DNA from: Cupriavidus malaysiensis
GTDB taxonomy: Bacteria > Pseudomonadota > Gammaproteobacteria > Burkholderiales > Burkholderiaceae
Assembly: GCF_001854325.1 (NCBI RefSeq)
Contig: NZ_CP017754.1
Coordinates: 1,364,001-1,428,000 of the forward strand
Reading direction: 5' to 3'
Length of the DNA: 64,000 nt
Within the stretch, counting starts at the first letter, position 1, and each line of letters starts with the position of its first letter. Below the pieces are notes generated by a model, which was given only the letters and a program-made list of their open reading frames with translations, was not told the DNA's origin and did no database searches. Below are positions 1 to 7,968 of the stretch, piece by piece. A program made the position numbers and the translations under genes.

Positions 1-56
1 CCGATGTGGCGCTGGTGGAAAAGCCGATCCTGGCGGCGGCGCCGGAGCGGGCGTGA
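1..56 (+). CDS. 3' end of an upstream gene (partial)
   Basis: A reading frame enters from the left edge and stops at TGA 54-56. The visible residues are DVALVEKPILAAAPERA. The stop is followed by a 51-nt gap and then the ribosome binding site of the cupredoxin gene, so the two may be co-transcribed. Too little is present to assign a family. Confidence 0.4.
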   Translation, partial: DVALVEKPILAAAPERA

Positions 57-107
57 GGAGCGGACGCGAGGAATGGACGAGAGGAACGGACCAGAGGGGG
101 AATCATC

Positions 108-500
108 ATGCCTGATGCTGCGAAGATCGCGTCGCCGCAGCGACGCCGCTGGGTGGGCCGTGCGCTGGCCGGGGCGCTGGCGCTGGCCGGTACGCCGCTG
201 CTGGTGCGGGGCGCGGCGGCAGCGCCCCGCGTGATCGCGGTGAATGCCCGCCGCTTCGTCTTCACGCCCGATCGCATTGCCCTGCGCGCGGGCGAGCCGG
301 TGGTGTTCGAGCTGACCGTGCAGGACACCTTCATGGGCTTCTCCGTGCCCGAGCTGGGCATCCGCGCCGACCTGGTGCCGGGCCGTACCGTGCGCCTGCC
401 GGCGATGGTGCCCAAGGCGGGCAGCTACACCTTCCTGTGCGATGTGTTCTGCGGCAGCGGCCACGAGGACATGCACGGGCTCATCGAGGTGACGGCCTGA
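108..500 (+). CDS. Periplasmic cupredoxin, cytochrome oxidase subunit II-like
   Basis: This is a 130-aa exported protein. Residues 1-40 hold an arginine-rich n-region (RRRW) and a hydrophobic core ending in AAAAP, compatible with a Tat or Sec signal peptide. The rest is a single cupredoxin fold resembling the soluble domain of cytochrome c oxidase subunit II. The C-terminal copper loop is FLCDVFCGSGHEDMHG, which keeps the two Cys, the His and the Met of a CuA centre. The usual first histidine (VIHSFWVP in COX II) is replaced by TFMGFSVP, so one CuA ligand appears to be Met or missing. No membrane anchor or catalytic subunit lies next to it. A role in periplasmic electron transfer or copper handling is inferred. 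The start is chosen for the GAGGGGGAA site just upstream. Confidence 0.75.
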   Translation: MPDAAKIASPQRRRWVGRALAGALALAGTPLLVRGAAAAPRVIAVNARRFVFTPDRIALRAGEPVVFELTVQDTFMGFSVPELGIRADLVPGRTVRLPAMVPKAGSYTFLCDVFCGSGHEDMHGLIEVTA

Positions 501-596
501 GGTTGGGGCGGAAGAAAGGGCGGGAGAGGACGGGGAGGAGAGGCCGGCAGGCGCGGCCAGGGGCGGCGCAAGCCGCCGCCGCCCGCGCGCACCGCC

Positions 597-3500
597 TCAG
601 TCAGCCTTGCCGGCCAGGGCGTGCGGATCGCCTGCCCCGCCGGAGCGCCGTGCCTTGCGCCGCATGTACCAGTAGTGCAGGCGGTCCAGGTAGAGGTAGA
701 CCACCGGCGTGGTGTACAGCGTCAGCAGTTGCGACAGCAGCAGGCCGCCCACCATGGCGTAGCCCAGCGGGCGGCGCAGTTCCGAGCCGGCGCCGTGGCC
801 GAGCATCAGCGGCAGGCCGGCCAGCAGCGCGCACATGGTGGTCATCATGATGGGGCGGAAGCGCAGCAGGCAGGCCTGGTAGATGGCTTCCTGCGGCGTC
901 ATGCCCTTCTCGCGCTCGGCCACCAGCGCGAAGTCCACCATCATGATGCCGTTCTTCTTGACGATGCCGATCAGCAGGATGATGCCGATCAGCGCGATCA
1001 CCGAGAGATCGTAGCCGCCCGCCATCAGGATCAGCAGCGCGCCCACGCCCGCCGACGGCAGCGTGGAGAGGATGGTGAGCGGGTGGATGTAGCTCTCGTA
1101 GAGCAGGCCCAGCACGATGTACACCGCGATCAGCGCCGCCGTGATCAGGTAGGGCTGCGAGGCCAGCGAGGCACCGAAGGCCTGCGCCGTGCCCTGAAAG
1201 GCACCGGTCAGGGTCTGCGGGCGGCCCATGCCGGCCAGCGCGTCGTTGATCGCCTTGACCGCCTCGCCCAGCGATACGTTGGGGGCCAGGTTGAAGGAGA
1301 TCGTCACGGCCGGGAACTGGCTCTGGTGGCTGATCGACAGGTAGGCGGTGTGGTCGGTGTCGATCTTGACGAAGGTCGACAGCGGGATCTGCTGGCCCGT
1401 GAGCGGCGAGGTGACGTAGAGCTTGTCGAACAGGCTCGGGTCTTCCTGCAGCGCGGGCGTGGCTTCCAGCACCACGTGGTAGCTGTTGATCTGCGTGAAG
1501 TACTGCGCGACCTGGCGCTGGCCGATGGCGTCATACAGCGTGGCGTCGATCAGCGCCGGTGTGATGCCGAAGCTGGAGGCGCGTGCGCGGTCGATGGTCA
1601 GGCGCGCGGCGGCGGCGCCGTTCTGCTGGTCGGAGGCCACGTCGGTGAGCTGCGACAGCTTGCGGAAGCGCTCCAGGATGCGCGGCGCCCAGTCGTTGAG
1701 CTCGTCCAGGTTGGCGTCGATCAGCGTGTACTGGTACTGCGTGCGCGACAGCCGGCCACCCACGTTGATGTCCTGGCCGGCCTGCAGGAACAGGTTGGCG
1801 CCTTCCACGCGGGACAGCTTGGGACGCAGCCGCGCGATGATCTCGTCGGCGGTGGCGGTGCGGCCTTCTTCCTTGGGCTTCAGGCTGATGAAGACGCGGC
1901 CGGTGTTGACGGTCTCCTGGCCGCCCAGCATGCCGACCGCCGCCACGTCGGGATCGGCGCGCACGATGTCGGCGAGCTGGATCATGCGCGCGTTCATCGA
2001 CTTGAACGACGCATCCTGGGCGGACTCGGCGAAGCCGAACAGGAAGCCCGTGTCCTGCTGCGGGAAGAAGCCCTTGGGAATGATCACGAACAGCGTGGCC
2101 GACAGCGCCACGGTGCCGATGAAGGTGCACAGCGTCAGGAACTGGTGGCGCATCACCACGTCCAGGCCGCGCCGGTAGGCTGCCAGCATGGCGTCGAAGC
2201 CGCGCTCGAACAGCTGGTAGAGGCGGCCGTGCCGCTCGGACGGTGTGTGGCGCAGGTAGCGCGAGCACAGCATCGGCGTCAGCGTCAGCGACACCACCAC
2301 CGACACCAGGATGGTCATGGTCACTGTCACGGCGAACTCGCGGAACAGCCGGCCGACGATGCCGCCCATCAGCAGCAGCGGGATGAACACCGCCACCAGC
2401 GAGACCGAGATCGACACCACGGTGAAGCCGATCTCCGCGGCGCCCTTGATGGCGGCTTCCATCGGCGCCATGCCTTCCTCGACGTGCCGGTAGATGTTCT
2501 CCAGCACCACGATGGCGTCATCGACGACGAAGCCCACGGCGATGGTGATCGCCATCAGCGACAGGTTGTCGCGGCTGTAGCCGAGCAGGTACATGCCGGC
2601 CGCCGTGCCCATCAGCGCCAGCGGCACGGTCACGCTGGGGATCAGCGTGGCGGGCAGGTTGCGCAGGAAGACGAAGATGATCATCACCACCAGCGCGATG
2701 GTCAGCACCAGCGTGAACTGCACATCGGCCACCGAGGCGCGGATGTTCTGCGTGCGGTCCGCGATGGTGTTGACCCGCACCGACGGCGGGATCGAGGCCT
2801 GCAGGCGGGGCAGGGCGGCCTTGACGCGCTCGACCGTCTCGATCACGTTGGCGCCCGGCTGCTTGGTGACGGCCAGGATGATGGCGCGCCCGTTGTGGAT
2901 CGTGTTGCCTTCCGGCACGCCGGCGCCGGCAAAGGCCCAGGCGGCCAGCTTCATGTTCTCGGGGGCATCGACCGCCACGCCCACGTCGCGCACGCGCACC
3001 GGTGCGCCGTTGCGGTAGGCCAGCACCATGTCGTTCCACTGCGAGGCCTTGGTGAGCTGGTCGTTGGTGTAGACGTTGAAGGCCTTGTGCGTGCCGTCGG
3101 TGCTGCCGGTCGGCTGGTTCACCGTCGTGCTGGCGATCACGCCGCGGATGTCCTCCAGGCTCATGCCCATCGAGGACAGCTTCTGCGGATCGACCTGGAT
3201 GCGCACCGCCGGCTTCTGCTGGCCGCCGATATTGACCAGGCCGACGCCGGAGATCTGCGAGATCTGCTGCGCCAGGATGTTGTCGGCGTAGTCGTTGACC
3301 TCGGTCAGCGGCAGCGAGTCCGACTGCACCGCCAGCACCAGGATCGGCGCATCGGCCGGGTTGACCTTGCGGAAGGTCGGCGGCGAGGGCAGGTTGCTCG
3401 GCAGCTGGCCGCTGGCGGCGTTGATGGCCGCCTGGATGTCCACCGCGGCGGCGTCGATATTGCGGTTCAGGTCGAACTGCAGCGTGATCTGCGTGGTGCC

Positions 3501-3758
3501 CTGCGAGTTCGACGAGGTCATCTGCGTGAGCCCCGCGATCAGCGAGAACTGCCGTTCCAGCGGCTGTGCCACGTTGGAGGCCATGGTTTCCGGACTGGCC
3601 CCCGGCAGGTTGGCCGAGACCTGCACGGTGGGGAAATCCACCTGGGGCAGCGGCGCCACCGGCAGCAGCGGCCAGGCCGCCACGCCGATCAGCGCCAGCG
3701 CGATGGCGAGCAGCGTGGTGCCGATCGGGCGCTTGATGAAGGCGGTGGAAAGGCTCAT
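597..3758 (-). CDS. RND multidrug efflux pump, inner-membrane permease (HAE1/MdtC-like)
   Basis: This 1053-aa protein is the proton-driven pump of a tripartite efflux system that moves drugs or organic molecules from the inner membrane and periplasm outward. The length and the 12-TM, two-large-loop plan are typical of the HAE1 family. It begins MSLSTAFIKRPIGTTLL. The TM4 proton-relay motif (GFVVDDAIVVLENIYRH) keeps both aspartates, and TM10 keeps the lysine (IGIVKKNGIMMVDFA). The start overlaps the adaptor stop by 4 nt, showing translational coupling. The sequence resembles MdtB/MdtC and MuxB/MuxC pumps, but only one pump gene is present, whereas those systems normally have two. Substrates cannot be predicted from sequence. 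Confidence 0.93.
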   Translation of the reverse strand: MSLSTAFIKRPIGTTLLAIALALIGVAAWPLLPVAPLPQVDFPTVQVSANLPGASPETMASNVAQPLERQFSLIAGLTQMTSSNSQGTTQITLQFDLNRNIDAAAVDIQAAINAASGQLPSNLPSPPTFRKVNPADAPILVLAVQSDSLPLTEVNDYADNILAQQISQISGVGLVNIGGQQKPAVRIQVDPQKLSSMGMSLEDIRGVIASTTVNQPTGSTDGTHKAFNVYTNDQLTKASQWNDMVLAYRNGAPVRVRDVGVAVDAPENMKLAAWAFAGAGVPEGNTIHNGRAIILAVTKQPGANVIETVERVKAALPRLQASIPPSVRVNTIADRTQNIRASVADVQFTLVLTIALVVMIIFVFLRNLPATLIPSVTVPLALMGTAAGMYLLGYSRDNLSLMAITIAVGFVVDDAIVVLENIYRHVEEGMAPMEAAIKGAAEIGFTVVSISVSLVAVFIPLLLMGGIVGRLFREFAVTVTMTILVSVVVSLTLTPMLCSRYLRHTPSERHGRLYQLFERGFDAMLAAYRRGLDVVMRHQFLTLCTFIGTVALSATLFVIIPKGFFPQQDTGFLFGFAESAQDASFKSMNARMIQLADIVRADPDVAAVGMLGGQETVNTGRVFISLKPKEEGRTATADEIIARLRPKLSRVEGANLFLQAGQDINVGGRLSRTQYQYTLIDANLDELNDWAPRILERFRKLSQLTDVASDQQNGAAAARLTIDRARASSFGITPALIDATLYDAIGQRQVAQYFTQINSYHVVLEATPALQEDPSLFDKLYVTSPLTGQQIPLSTFVKIDTDHTAYLSISHQSQFPAVTISFNLAPNVSLGEAVKAINDALAGMGRPQTLTGAFQGTAQAFGASLASQPYLITAALIAVYIVLGLLYESYIHPLTILSTLPSAGVGALLILMAGGYDLSVIALIGIILLIGIVKKNGIMMVDFALVAEREKGMTPQEAIYQACLLRFRPIMMTTMCALLAGLPLMLGHGAGSELRRPLGYAMVGGLLLSQLLTLYTTPVVYLYLDRLHYWYMRRKARRSGGAGDPHALAGKAD

Positions 3759-4954
3759 GACTTCCTGCCTCCGGCGGGCGCGGCCGAAGCGTCGGCCGCG
3801 GTCCTGGACGGGGCTTGCCCCTCGGCCACGCGCGAGCCGGGCTTGAGCTTGTACTGGCCGTCGACCACGACGCGGTCGGCCGCGTTCAGGCCCTTGTCGA
3901 CGATGGCCTTGCCGTCCTGGATGGTGGCCAGCGCGATGTCCTGCTGGCGTACGGTCTGGTCGGCCTGGACCACGAACACGTAGGGGCCGCTCTGGCTGCG
4001 CTGCACGGCGGCGGCGGGAATGGTGAGGGCCTGCTTGCGCGTATCGACCACCAGCGCGGCGTTGACGTACTGGCCGGGCCACAGCAGGTGGGACGGATTG
4101 GCGAAGCGCGCCTTGAGCTGGATCGTGCCCGAGGTGGTGTCGATGGTGTTGTTGAGCAGGATCAGGCCGCCGCTGCCGAGCGCCTCGCCGGAGGCGCGCT
4201 CGCTGGCGGTCACGGCCAGCGGCTTGTCGCCGCTGGCGCGCATGGCGCGGTTGATGCGCTGGAAGGATTCTTCCGGCAGCGTGAAGACCACGTCGATCGG
4301 GTCGATCTGGCGGATCACCACCAGGCCGTTGGTGTCGGTCGCGTGCACGATGTTGCCGGGGTCGACCAGGCGGGCGCCGACGCGGCCGGAGATCGGCGCG
4401 GTGATGGTGGTGAAGGCGAGCTGCACGCTGGCGTAGTTGACCTGGGCCTCGTCGTTCTTGACCGCGGCGGCGAGCTGGTTGACCGTGGCGCGCTGGGTGT
4501 CCAGCGTCTGCTGGGTGGTGGCGTTTTCCTTGATCAGGCCCTCGTAGCGCTGCAGGTCCAGGCGCGCGTTGGCGAGCTGCGCCTCGTCGCGCGCCTTTTG
4601 TGCCTGGACCTGCTGCAGCTGTGCCTGGAAGGTGCGCGGGTCGATCTGCGCGAGCAGCTGGCCGGCCTTCACGTCCTGGCCTTCGGTGAAGCCCACGCGG
4701 TCGAGCTGGCCGTCCACGCGCGAGCGCACGGTGACGGTGGCCACGGGCTGCACCGTGCCGACGCCGGTCAGGCGGATCGGTACATCTTCCTCGCGCACCA
4801 GCGCGGTGGTGACCTTGACGGCGGGGACGGCCGCGGCGGGCTGGGGGGCGCGCATGCGGCCCAGCGAGCCGGCGGCGAACCAGATCAGGGCGAGCAGGAT
4901 CAGCGCGGCGAGGATGAGCAGCGGGAGTTTGCGGCGGTTGGGGCTTGACGCCAT
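3755..4954 (-). CDS. RND efflux periplasmic adaptor (membrane fusion protein)
   Basis: A 399-aa HlyD/MdtA-type adaptor that bridges the RND pump and the outer-membrane channel. Residues 9-29 form an N-terminal membrane anchor (LPLLILAALILLALIWF) without a lipobox Cys. Then come the split lipoyl domain (VRSRVDGQLDRVGF and the later TITAPISGRVGARL), a coiled-coil hairpin rich in Gln and Ala, and the beta-barrel and membrane-proximal domains. It is the middle gene of a three-gene minus-strand operon, 44 nt downstream of the outer-membrane factor and overlapping the pump start by 4 nt. The C-terminus is an Ala/Ser-rich tail. Confidence 0.93.
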   Translation of the reverse strand: MASSPNRRKLPLLILAALILLALIWFAAGSLGRMRAPQPAAAVPAVKVTTALVREEDVPIRLTGVGTVQPVATVTVRSRVDGQLDRVGFTEGQDVKAGQLLAQIDPRTFQAQLQQVQAQKARDEAQLANARLDLQRYEGLIKENATTQQTLDTQRATVNQLAAAVKNDEAQVNYASVQLAFTTITAPISGRVGARLVDPGNIVHATDTNGLVVIRQIDPIDVVFTLPEESFQRINRAMRASGDKPLAVTASERASGEALGSGGLILLNNTIDTTSGTIQLKARFANPSHLLWPGQYVNAALVVDTRKQALTIPAAAVQRSQSGPYVFVVQADQTVRQQDIALATIQDGKAIVDKGLNAADRVVVDGQYKLKPGSRVAEGQAPSRTAADASAAPAGGRKS

Positions 4955-4998
4955 GACAAATGCCTCGGTCTTGTTGCGCCTGTGGCGCCTATCTGGGA

Positions 4999-6531
4999 TC
5001 AGGGATGAGCGGACGGCGGGGTGGCCGTGCCGGCGAGGGTTTCCTTGGCGGACGCGGTGGACGCAGCGGATGCGGCAGGCGCAGCGGACAGCGCATCCGC
5101 ATGCCAGCCGCCGCCGACCGCCTTGATCAGGCCGACGCTGGCCGCGAGCTGGCGCCCGCGCAGCTGGATCGCCGTGCGCTGGTTGGACAGTGCCAGCGTC
5201 TGCGCGGTGATCACCGACAGGTAGGTGGCGGTGCCGCCACGGTACTGGGCCAGTGTGACCCGCTCGGCATCCTGCGCCGCCTTGACCGCCTGCTCCTGCT
5301 GCACCACTTCGCGGTCGAGCACGGCAAGCGAGGCCAGGTTGTCCTCCACGTCCTGCAGGGCCGCCAGCACCGTCTGCTTGTAGTTGGCCACGGCAGCATC
5401 GTAGGCGGCCAGCGCCTGGTCGCTGCGCGCGCTGCGCAGGCCGCCGTCGAACAGGGTCTGGGCCAGGGCGGCACCGAGCGACCACACCCGCGCCGGCGGC
5501 GTGAACCAGTTGGCGAGGCTGGCGCTGTTGGAGCCGAGTGCCGCATTGAGCAGCAGCTGCGGGAAGTAGGCCGCGCGCGCGACGCCGATATTGGCGTTGG
5601 CCGCCGCCGCCTGTCGCTCGGCGCTGGCGATGTCGGGGCGGCGTTCCAGCAGCGTCGACGGCAGGCCGGGCGGGATCACCAGCGCCGTCATCGTGAATGG
5701 CTCGCTGGGAATGCTGAAACCCGACGGCGGGCGACCCACCAGCACTGCCAAGGCATGCTCGAGCTGCTTGCGCTGCAGCACCAGGTCGGTGGCCTGCGCC
5801 TGCGCCGCGGTCAGCGTGACGGTGGCCAGCGAGACGTCGGCCTGGGTCACGATGCCGGCGCGGAACTGGCTCTGGCTCAGCTTGAGCGACTCCTGGTAGC
5901 CGGCGATGGTGCGCGCATACAACTCGATCTGCACATCGGTGATGCGCAGCTGGATATAGTCCTGCGCCACTTCGGCCTGGATCAGCAGGCGGGTCGCGGC
6001 GAGCTGCGCGGCGCTGGCCTGGGCGCTGTCGCTGGCGGCCTCGGCCTGGCGGCGCACCAGGCCCCACAGGTCAGGCTCCCAGCTGGCGTCCAGCGCCGCC
6101 GTGTAGTAGGGGCCGATCGAGCTGACGCCGAGCGTGGTGGTGCGCTGCCGGCCGGTGCCGACATTGGCTGACACGGTGGGGAAGAAGGCCGAGCGGGCCT
6201 GCTGCACCAGGGACCTGGCCTGGCGGTACTGCGCCTGGGCCTGCTGCAGGGTCTGGTTGGACGCATTGGCCTGGTCGACCAGTTGGTCGAGCCGGCGGTC
6301 GCCGAACAGCTTCCACCAGTCGAGGCCGGCTTCGACGGTGCGCGGTTCGGCCACCTTCCACTGGGCGGGGTCCATCACCGCTTCGCTGAACGCGGCCGGT
6401 ACCTCGGTGGCCGGGCGCTGATAATCGGGGCCGACCGCGCAGCCGCCCAGGCCGGCGAACACGAGTGCCAGGCTCACGCCACGCCAGCGGGCGTGGCGCG
6501 GCAGTGCGTCAGGGGGACGCGCGCAGGACAT
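4999..6531 (-). CDS. Outer-membrane efflux lipoprotein (NodT/OprM family)
   Basis: A 510-aa TolC-type channel that completes the efflux system. The N-terminus has a signal peptide and lipobox (LGGC, then AVGPDYQRP), the standard lipidation site of this family. Two repeated outer-membrane efflux domains follow, with long Ala/Gln-rich helices. The C-terminal tail after about residue 470 is an Ala/Ser/Thr-rich extension. It is the first gene of the operon, so the promoter must lie upstream of it, toward 6.6-7.1 kb. Unusually, the outer-membrane gene precedes the adaptor and the pump. Confidence 0.92.
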   Translation of the reverse strand: MSCARPPDALPRHARWRGVSLALVFAGLGGCAVGPDYQRPATEVPAAFSEAVMDPAQWKVAEPRTVEAGLDWWKLFGDRRLDQLVDQANASNQTLQQAQAQYRQARSLVQQARSAFFPTVSANVGTGRQRTTTLGVSSIGPYYTAALDASWEPDLWGLVRRQAEAASDSAQASAAQLAATRLLIQAEVAQDYIQLRITDVQIELYARTIAGYQESLKLSQSQFRAGIVTQADVSLATVTLTAAQAQATDLVLQRKQLEHALAVLVGRPPSGFSIPSEPFTMTALVIPPGLPSTLLERRPDIASAERQAAAANANIGVARAAYFPQLLLNAALGSNSASLANWFTPPARVWSLGAALAQTLFDGGLRSARSDQALAAYDAAVANYKQTVLAALQDVEDNLASLAVLDREVVQQEQAVKAAQDAERVTLAQYRGGTATYLSVITAQTLALSNQRTAIQLRGRQLAASVGLIKAVGGGWHADALSAAPAASAASTASAKETLAGTATPPSAHP

Positions 6532-7168
6532 CGGGCAACACTCCTAATGGCAGGCTGGTTGGCTGCCGGACGGGGGGCCGCCGGGGGCGGCCCCTGCAGG
6601 GGGACAAGACTGCCGTGGACGGGGGAGGGCCGCGGCGGCGTTCCGGTGGCTGGCGGGCGCACGACTCCGCGCGCATGCCCGCCGCACGCCTCGCAGCTAA
6701 GAATACTGCGCGGCAGAGAGTCACGATATGTGCACAGCATTACCGAATATTTCAATGGATTACGCCACGGCGGGGCCATTCCCGCCGCAAGTGGCAACTG
6801 GCGCACGCACCCGGGCGGCGGCCCGCTGTCACTGAAATCTCCCGTAATCACCGGCCAGGGCTGGCGGCCGGTTTCGGCACGCTGGCAGCGCCCGGACCGC
6901 GCCACGCCCATCCTTGTTCCCACTATATATATATGTCGCGCGTGGCGATGGCGCGCGATCCTGCCGGGCCGGTTGCGGGCGTGGAAGCCTGGGGCCGCTT
7001 GGGGCCGCTTGTGCTCGTTCGTCGCCGCTTGTCGCCGCTTGTCGTCTTTTGCACGAAACGGCACGCACCCCCGATCCGTCATGTTGCAATTGCCAGCCGG
7101 CCCGCGTAGAAAGGAACCACAAGAAGACCGGCCCCACGCCGTTCGAGAAAGCCGACAAGGTATCGACC
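6532..7168. other. Divergent promoter region between efflux operon and ArsR-like gene
   Basis: These 637 bases hold no convincing gene. They contain an alternating TA run at about 6924-6933, a GC-rich inverted repeat (TCGCGCG ... CGCGCGA) just after it, and a block of 10-nt repeats at 6991-7050. Promoters for both the efflux operon (leftward) and the regulator gene (rightward) should lie here, but no hexamer pair is clear enough to name. Confidence 0.5.
6991..7050. repeat. Six phased 10-nt imperfect repeats
   Basis: The stretch reads as six consecutive decamers: GGGGCCGCTT twice, GTGCTCGTTC once, GTCGCCGCTT twice, then GTCGTCTTTT. The period equals one DNA helical turn. It lies about 120-180 bp upstream of the ArsR-like start codon. 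Confidence 0.7.
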
Positions 7169-7462
7169 ATGGAGACCCCACAGCCCAACGCATTGCTGCC
7201 CTATGCCCTGCTGGCAGTGCCCGCGCGCCTGGCCATCTGCCGCGCCTTGCTGGAAGCGGGGGAGCATGGGCTGCCCGCCGCCGAACTGGCGGCCATCGCG
7301 GGGCTGACGCTGCCGCGTGCCACGCACTGCTTCCGCGAGTTGCTGCAAGCCGACGTGGTGGCCGTCACCGTGCACGGGCGGCAGGTCAGCTACGTCCTCA
7401 AGGCCCGCCACGCGGTGCGCGAGGCGCTGGATTATCTGGGCAGTTCCGGGCTGCTGAGCTGA
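7169..7462 (+). CDS. Small ArsR-like winged-helix regulator
   Basis: A 97-aa protein with an ArsR/MarR-type winged helix-turn-helix. The recognition helix region is LPAAELAAIAGLTLPRATHC and the wing is VTVHGRQVSYVL. The metal-binding Cys-x-Cys motif of classical ArsR/SmtB sensors is absent; the only cysteines (CRALL and HCFREL) are not arranged as that site. It is transcribed away from the efflux operon across a shared promoter region, so control of that operon is plausible but unproven. The start at 7169 fits the family length; a longer in-frame extension upstream looks non-coding. Confidence 0.7.
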   Translation: METPQPNALLPYALLAVPARLAICRALLEAGEHGLPAAELAAIAGLTLPRATHCFRELLQADVVAVTVHGRQVSYVLKARHAVREALDYLGSSGLLS

Positions 7463-7486
7463 ACCGTTGCGAGGGTGTCGCCCGAC

Positions 7487-7528
7487 ACTCCCGCCTCCCG
7501 CCTCCCGCCTCCCGCCTCCTGCCTCCCG
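7487..7528. repeat. Tandem CCTCCCG heptamer repeat
   Basis: About six copies of CCTCCCG in tandem, with one CCTCCTG variant, between the ArsR-like gene and the lipoprotein gene. It is a simple low-complexity array that may vary in copy number. Confidence 0.8.
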
Positions 7529-7832
7529 TTTTCCCCCGCCGTACCCACCGCCAGCCAGGCAGCCGGCCGGCGGCGAGTTGCCGTCGTAGCCGGCGGGAGC
7601 CGTTCTCCCTTCTTCCGGGGTAGTCCATCTTGGCGATAGCGCCGGCGCCCGGCGAACGGCGGATTTCGCCGTGCCATCGCGATTTTTCCTGCAAATATGC
7701 TCGATAAGCAGCATTTCGGCTTTTTCTGCGGCGTTTGCGTCGTCCTTGCGGCATCTTTCCCATCTTTTGTCCCCCCATTGGTGGGATGACGTTCGCCGGG
7801 AAAATCGGGCATTAATGTCGTCGGTATCATTT

Positions 7833-7861
7833 TTGAAATTTCTTACATTTCTGCCGATAAC
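7833..7861 (+). promoter_or_regulatory. Candidate sigma-70 promoter for the lipoprotein gene
   Basis: TTGAAA at 7833-7838 is separated by 17 nt from GATAAC at 7856-7861. Spacing is ideal; the -35 box has five of six consensus bases and the -10 box has the central ATAA. It lies about 108 nt upstream of the lipoprotein start codon. Confidence 0.5.
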
Positions 7862-7968
7862 CTCTGCGGAAATGACCGCCGCGCGGTGATCGCGGCACCG
7901 GCCTCGATGCCGGGCCTGGCATCCGCCAAGACACAACAAGCACCCCGAAAACCGTTCAGGAGCGAGTA

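Larger units (their letters stand above)
7463..7968. other. Gene-free region upstream of the lipoprotein gene
   Basis: These 506 bases hold a C-rich heptamer repeat (7487-7528), a small hairpin GTGTCG-CC-CGACAC near 7475-7488 just after the ArsR-like stop, and then an AT-richer segment from about 7670 to 7870. That segment ends with a candidate promoter. No coding pattern is convincing. Confidence 0.5.

Noticed and set aside
621..3983. Very long open frame antisense to the RND pump gene
   Set aside because: Composition is Arg/His/Gln/Gly-rich without domains; it mirrors the third-position GC of the real gene on the other strand.
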